A stretch of DNA of 8,958 nt, from contig JAYZBT010000388.1 of the NCBI GenBank assembly GCA_036338615.1, positions 1 through 8,958 of the forward strand, read 5' to 3'. Both the position numbers and the translations under genes were made by a program. Of the stretch, positions 6,440 to 8,958 are shown piece by piece. The stretch is from UBA1138 sp036338615 (lineage in GTDB: Bacteria > Gemmatimonadota > Gemmatimonadetes > Longimicrobiales > Gaopeijiaceae). The notes beneath the pieces are model-generated. The model ran no database searches. It was not told the origin of the DNA and was given only the letters and a program-made list of their open reading frames with translations. The first letter of the stretch is position 1. Each line of letters starts with the position of its first letter.

Positions 6440-7880
6440 GGTCACCGGATTCCTCGAGATCAAGTACGAGAAGTGGCCAACCCGGCCTGTCTTGGAACGC
6501 ATCCAAGATTGGGGCGAAGTATACGTTCCATATCCAGAGATCGAGCTCCGCCGCCAGGGTGCTAGGTGCATGGATTGTGGCATCCCTTTTTGTCACCAAG
6601 GGTGCCCCCTGGGAAATATCATTCCTGATTGGAACGACCTCGTCTACCGTGGGGAATGGAAGGACGCCATCGACCGGTTGCACGCCACCAAGAATTTTCC
6701 AGAGTTCACAGGCAGGCTTTGTCCGGCACCGTGCGAGGGCTCGTGCGTGCTCGGAATCAGCGACGACCCAGTCACGATCAAGGCTGTAGAAGTCGCTATT
6801 ATCGACAAGGCGTTCGACCAGAACTGGGTCCACACCCAACCGCCAGAGAAGCGCACGGGCAAGCAGGTGGCCGTCGTGGGGTCGGGGCCAGCTGGCCTGG
6901 CCACCGCAGAGCAACTCAACCGAGCCGGACACCTCGTCACCGTTCTGGAGCGCAATGATCGCATCGGTGGCCTTCTACGCTACGGAATCCCCGAGTTCAA
7001 GATGGAGAAGCGCGTCCTCGATCGACGTGTGTCCCTCATGGCAGAAGATGGCGTGACGTTTCGCACCAACGCCAACGTGGGCGTCGACTTGTCGGTGGCC
7101 GAACTGAGGGAGGGCTTCGATGCCATAGTACTGGCGGGAGGAGCGTGTCAGCCCCGCGACCTACCCGTTCCAGGTCGCGACCTCAAGGGCATCCATTTCG
7201 CGATGGACTACCTCACACTCCAGAATCGGAGCTGCGAGGGTGACACGATACCCGAGGACGCCGTCATCAGCGCGGAGGGTCGGAACGTCGTAATCATCGG
7301 CGGTGGCGATACCGGCGCCGATTGCCTCGGCACAGCTCATCGTCAGGGAGCTGCGACGGTGCACCAACTCGAGGTGCTCCCACAGCCACCCCTCACGCGC
7401 GCGCCAGAAAACCCATGGCCGCAGTGGCCGAACGTATTTCGCACCTCTCCTGCCCACGAAGAGGGCGGCGAACGCCTCTTCGCGGTCTCCACGCAGCGTT
7501 TTACCGGCGACTCGAGCGGACGCGTGAATGCTCTCGAGGCGGTGAAGGTAGAGATCCTGCGCACCGATGGCCGCGTGGAGTTTCAGCCCATCCCGGACAG
7601 CGAGTTTACGCTTGCTACTGACCTTGTCCTATTCGCTATGGGCTTTGTCGGACCCGAGAAACCGGGGATGTTAACCGACCTGGACGTGAAGCTCACCGAC
7701 CGCGGCAACGTCTGGCGTGACGATAACTGGATGACCAATGTCCCAGGAGTGTTCACCTGCGGTGACATGCAACGGGGTCAATCTCTGATCGTCTGGGCGA
7801 TCGCCGAAGGTCGATCGGCCGCACGCGGCGTGGACGCCTACTTGCTCGGCTCGTCCTCGCTCCCTGCCCCCGTTCCCTGA
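6432..7880 (+). CDS. gltD: Glutamate synthase small (beta) subunit, NADPH-dependent FAD/Fe-S oxidoreductase
   Basis: This 482-residue subunit takes electrons from NADPH through FAD and [4Fe-4S] clusters to the FMN of GltB. Visible parts: an N-terminal cluster-binding region with Cys46, 49, 54, 58 and then Cys97, 101, 105; an FAD-binding Rossmann motif GSGPAG (150-155) with LERNDRIGGLLRYGIP following; an NAD(P)H-binding motif GGGDTG (290-295); and the closing FAD contact region GVFTCGDMQRGQSLIVWAIAEG (split here: GVFTCGDMQRG 439-449, then QSLIVWAIAEG 450-460). Length and order match the standard GltD family. The GTG start at 6432 lies inside the last codons of gltB (stop 6437-6439), so translation is probably coupled; GGTAGGCG at 6418-6425 may serve as ribosome site. 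The last 43 bases overlap the 3' end of the opposing gene. Related subunits occur as stand-alone oxidoreductases, but the adjacent gltB settles the role. Confidence 0.96.
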   Translation: MGKVTGFLEIKYEKWPTRPVLERIQDWGEVYVPYPEIELRRQGARCMDCGIPFCHQGCPLGNIIPDWNDLVYRGEWKDAIDRLHATKNFPEFTGRLCPAPCEGSCVLGISDDPVTIKAVEVAIIDKAFDQNWVHTQPPEKRTGKQVAVVGSGPAGLATAEQLNRAGHLVTVLERNDRIGGLLRYGIPEFKMEKRVLDRRVSLMAEDGVTFRTNANVGVDLSVAELREGFDAIVLAGGACQPRDLPVPGRDLKGIHFAMDYLTLQNRSCEGDTIPEDAVISAEGRNVVIIGGGDTGADCLGTAHRQGAATVHQLEVLPQPPLTRAPENPWPQWPNVFRTSPAHEEGGERLFAVSTQRFTGDSSGRVNALEAVKVEILRTDGRVEFQPIPDSEFTLATDLVLFAMGFVGPEKPGMLTDLDVKLTDRGNVWRDDNWMTNVPGVFTCGDMQRGQSLIVWAIAEGRSAARGVDAYLLGSSSLPAPVP

Positions 7881-8689
7881 CCCGCGCGGCCCACCTCGGG
7901 ATTGTTGACGGACCTACTGACCCGGGCGTAGTGCGGACTGTATTTTAGTCCGTAGCGGGTCGTGACCTTAGTCACATCCTTCTCTCGGACAAATTCCTCC
8001 CGGCCGCTACGGATTTCTTCGATCTCTTCCTCGCTGCTTTCGCGCAGGGTGACCTCTTCGCGCGGCACAAAGTAGACCTGTCCGATGGGCATACTATGTT
8101 CGCAGGTAATCGATTCACCGGGCTGAAACACGTAGCGGAACTCGGACTCGTGCGGGTACCAATCGGTCTCGACGCGGACGATCAGCATCGGCGCTAACGG
8201 CCGCTCGATCATATTGAGGACCGGCCCATAGACCGTATCCCAACCTGCAGGGGTACGAAATCCGGTAGCGCCTCGAAGTGTGACAGCACCCGGAGGGGTT
8301 CCGAGGTCTCCTGGAATAACGAATGTCTGAGCAATCTTACGGGCGCCTTCCTCGGTAATCGGAGGACCGGGGACCTTGAAGGTGACTTCCTCCTTGGTCA
8401 TCCCTATACTCCCTACCGGAAGCTCATACATGACGGTGAAGAGTGTATCCCAAGATCCTCCGGGTGCACTTAGAAAGTACTCGAACTGGAACTTTCCGTC
8501 CCCGACGTATTCAATCCTAACCGCTTCATTCGGCTCGAGCGGAGGATAGACCAGGAACCCAAGACCACTCCCGGCCTCGAGCACGGGGCAATGGCGCGAA
8601 TGCAGGGGTAGGAGCGGCCGCTGGCTTTCGCGGCGCGGCTTTTGGCCGACACCTGGCCGACTCAAATTAGGAAATACCTGGACTTCCAT
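7838..8689 (-). CDS. Uncharacterised soluble protein, possibly DUF6065-like
   Basis: This is a 283-residue protein with no signal peptide, membrane segment or Cys/His metal cluster. From memory the layout resembles the DUF6065 group: an N-terminal LLPLHSRHCPVLEAGSGLGF (27-45 region), a middle GAVTLRGATGFRTPAGWDTV (134-153), then VETDWYPHESEFRYVFQPGE (173-192) and PIGQVYFVPRE (201-211). I could not check this, and such proteins have no known activity that I can name. An acidic ESSEEEIEEIRSGREE stretch (217-232) and a Gly/Glu-rich tail (from about 268) look flexible. ATG 8689 is preferred because the conserved-looking sequence begins there. The frame stays open to an ATG at 8929, but that extension has no recognisable content and would run over the divergent gene. 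No good ribosome site is seen. Its stop (TAG, 7840-7838) lies inside gltD, giving a 43-bp tail-to-tail overlap. Confidence 0.75.
   Translation of the reverse strand: MEVQVFPNLSRPGVGQKPRRESQRPLLPLHSRHCPVLEAGSGLGFLVYPPLEPNEAVRIEYVGDGKFQFEYFLSAPGGSWDTLFTVMYELPVGSIGMTKEEVTFKVPGPPITEEGARKIAQTFVIPGDLGTPPGAVTLRGATGFRTPAGWDTVYGPVLNMIERPLAPMLIVRVETDWYPHESEFRYVFQPGESITCEHSMPIGQVYFVPREEVTLRESSEEEIEEIRSGREEFVREKDVTKVTTRYGLKYSPHYARVSRSVNNPEVGRAGQGTGAGSEDEPSK
7934..7952. terminator. Small hairpin downstream of gltD, possible but weak transcription stop
   Basis: CGGACT (7934-7939) and AGTCCG (7947-7952) pair perfectly around the loop GTATTTT, about 54 bases after the gltD stop. No T-run follows on the plus strand, and the whole element lies inside the coding sequence of the opposing gene. 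A second small hairpin follows (GTGAC 7962-7966, GTCAC 7971-7975). No better terminator is visible between the two convergent genes. Confidence 0.2.
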
Positions 8690-8720
8690 GCGACCATGCT
8701 TAAGTAGAGTGATCAGGCCA

Positions 8721-8732
8721 GTCAAGCTTGAC
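8721..8732. repeat. 12-bp perfect palindrome between divergent genes, possible operator
   Basis: GTCAAGCTTGAC reads the same on both strands. It is flanked, with asymmetric spacing, by CCAG (8718-8721, sharing one base) and CTGG (8734-8737). It sits 32 bases upstream of the ATG at 8689 and about 140 bases upstream of the gene starting at 8875. A 12-bp palindrome is expected about twice by chance in a window of this size, so only its position makes it of interest. Confidence 0.25.
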
Positions 8733-8874
8733 CCTGGAGTAGACCCCTGGACGCCCGCTACACTGCATTTTGCGAGAACATTGGTGACAACACGATGAAC
8801 GGGCTCGCATACCCGATGAATAGAACCAGCCCTGGCGGGACGTGAGATCCTCGCCGAGTAATCGGACTCGTGCC

Positions 8875-8958
8875 GTGCGGGTGCACAGCCCCGGCGGACC
8901 CGAGGCGATGGTTCTGGAAGACGTGCCAATCCAAGAGCCCGGACCGGGGCAGGGGGGG
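8875..8958 (+). CDS. Zinc-type alcohol dehydrogenase / NADPH:quinone reductase family, N-terminus only
   Basis: The 28 visible codons give VRVHSPGGPEAMVLEDVPIQ followed by EPGPGQGG. This is the standard opening of medium-chain dehydrogenase/reductase proteins of the quinone oxidoreductase branch ('VRVH.PGGPE.L.LEDVP.PEPGPGE'). These cytoplasmic enzymes reduce quinones or enones with NADPH; the nucleotide-binding domain is outside the window, so the substrate cannot be judged. The start is uncertain. Relatives usually begin four codons earlier (M-K/R-A-V/I-R), but here that codon is ACT (8866-8868). GTG at 8875 is the nearest usable start, with a poor GGA (8864-8866) ahead of it. GTG at 8842 is an alternative adding 11 residues. 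An in-frame TAG lies at 8821-8823. It diverges from the 7838-8689 gene. Confidence 0.7.
   Translation, partial: MRVHSPGGPEAMVLEDVPIQEPGPGQGG

Noticed and set aside
5735..6583. 282-codon minus-strand frame spanning the gltB/gltD junction
   Set aside because: It is a shadow of two clearly conserved genes on the plus strand; the content is not protein-like and there is no ribosome site.
8762..8790. Minus-strand promoter TTGTCA (8790-8785), 17-base spacer, TGCAGT (8767-8762) for the uncharacterised gene
   Set aside because: The -35 hexamer is good but the -10 matches the consensus at only about half its positions, so I do not list it as a feature.
8690..8929. 80-codon N-terminal extension of the minus-strand gene to an ATG at 8929
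   Set aside because: The extra residues look random and would overlap the start of the divergent quinone-reductase-like gene; conserved-looking sequence begins at the ATG at 8689.

Overview
The window is a stretch of ordinary bacterial chromosome, fairly GC-rich (roughly 60% by eye), built around a complete glutamate synthase operon (gltB-gltD). No mobile element, CRISPR array, rRNA or tRNA is visible. The wording of GltB (a His-Arg-Gly-Ala-Cys-Gly-Cys stretch in the amidotransferase domain) and the DUF1572-type DinB protein remind me of uncultured Gemmatimonadota, Acidobacteriota or similar GC-rich environmental lineages. That placement is an impression, not a result.

Layout. (1) 1-175, minus: the first 58 residues of a threonine synthase (thrC), cut by the window edge. 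(2) 176-558: a divergent intergenic region holding a perfect 10-bp-stem hairpin, a near-identical 14/15-base direct repeat and a possible 58-codon ORF on the thrC strand. (3) 559-1458, plus: a DUF1572/DinB-fold protein whose stop directly abuts the start of a small four-helix membrane protein, so probably a two-gene unit. (4) 1459-1840: an intergenic stretch with a weak terminator-like hairpin, a TATAAT hexamer and GC-rich leader hairpins ahead of gltB. (5) 1841-7880, plus: gltB and gltD, overlapping by 8 bases. (6) 7838-8689, minus: a soluble protein of about 283 residues with no assigned function, whose 3' end overlaps the 3' end of gltD by 43 bp. (7) 8875-8958, plus: the first codons of a zinc-type alcohol dehydrogenase / NADPH:quinone reductase family protein, running off the window.

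GltB and GltD form the bacterial glutamate synthase, which makes two glutamates from glutamine and 2-oxoglutarate using NADPH. All cofactor motifs I looked for are intact. ThrC on the left is also an amino-acid biosynthesis gene, but it is divergent from the rest and shows no sign of co-regulation. The other genes do not clearly belong to the same pathway.

I did not find a convincing undescribed system. The points most worth a second look are the structured leader upstream of thrC, the undecided gltB start and its structured leader, the uncharacterised minus-strand protein in a tail-to-tail overlap with gltD, and the missing ATG at the quinone-reductase-like gene.
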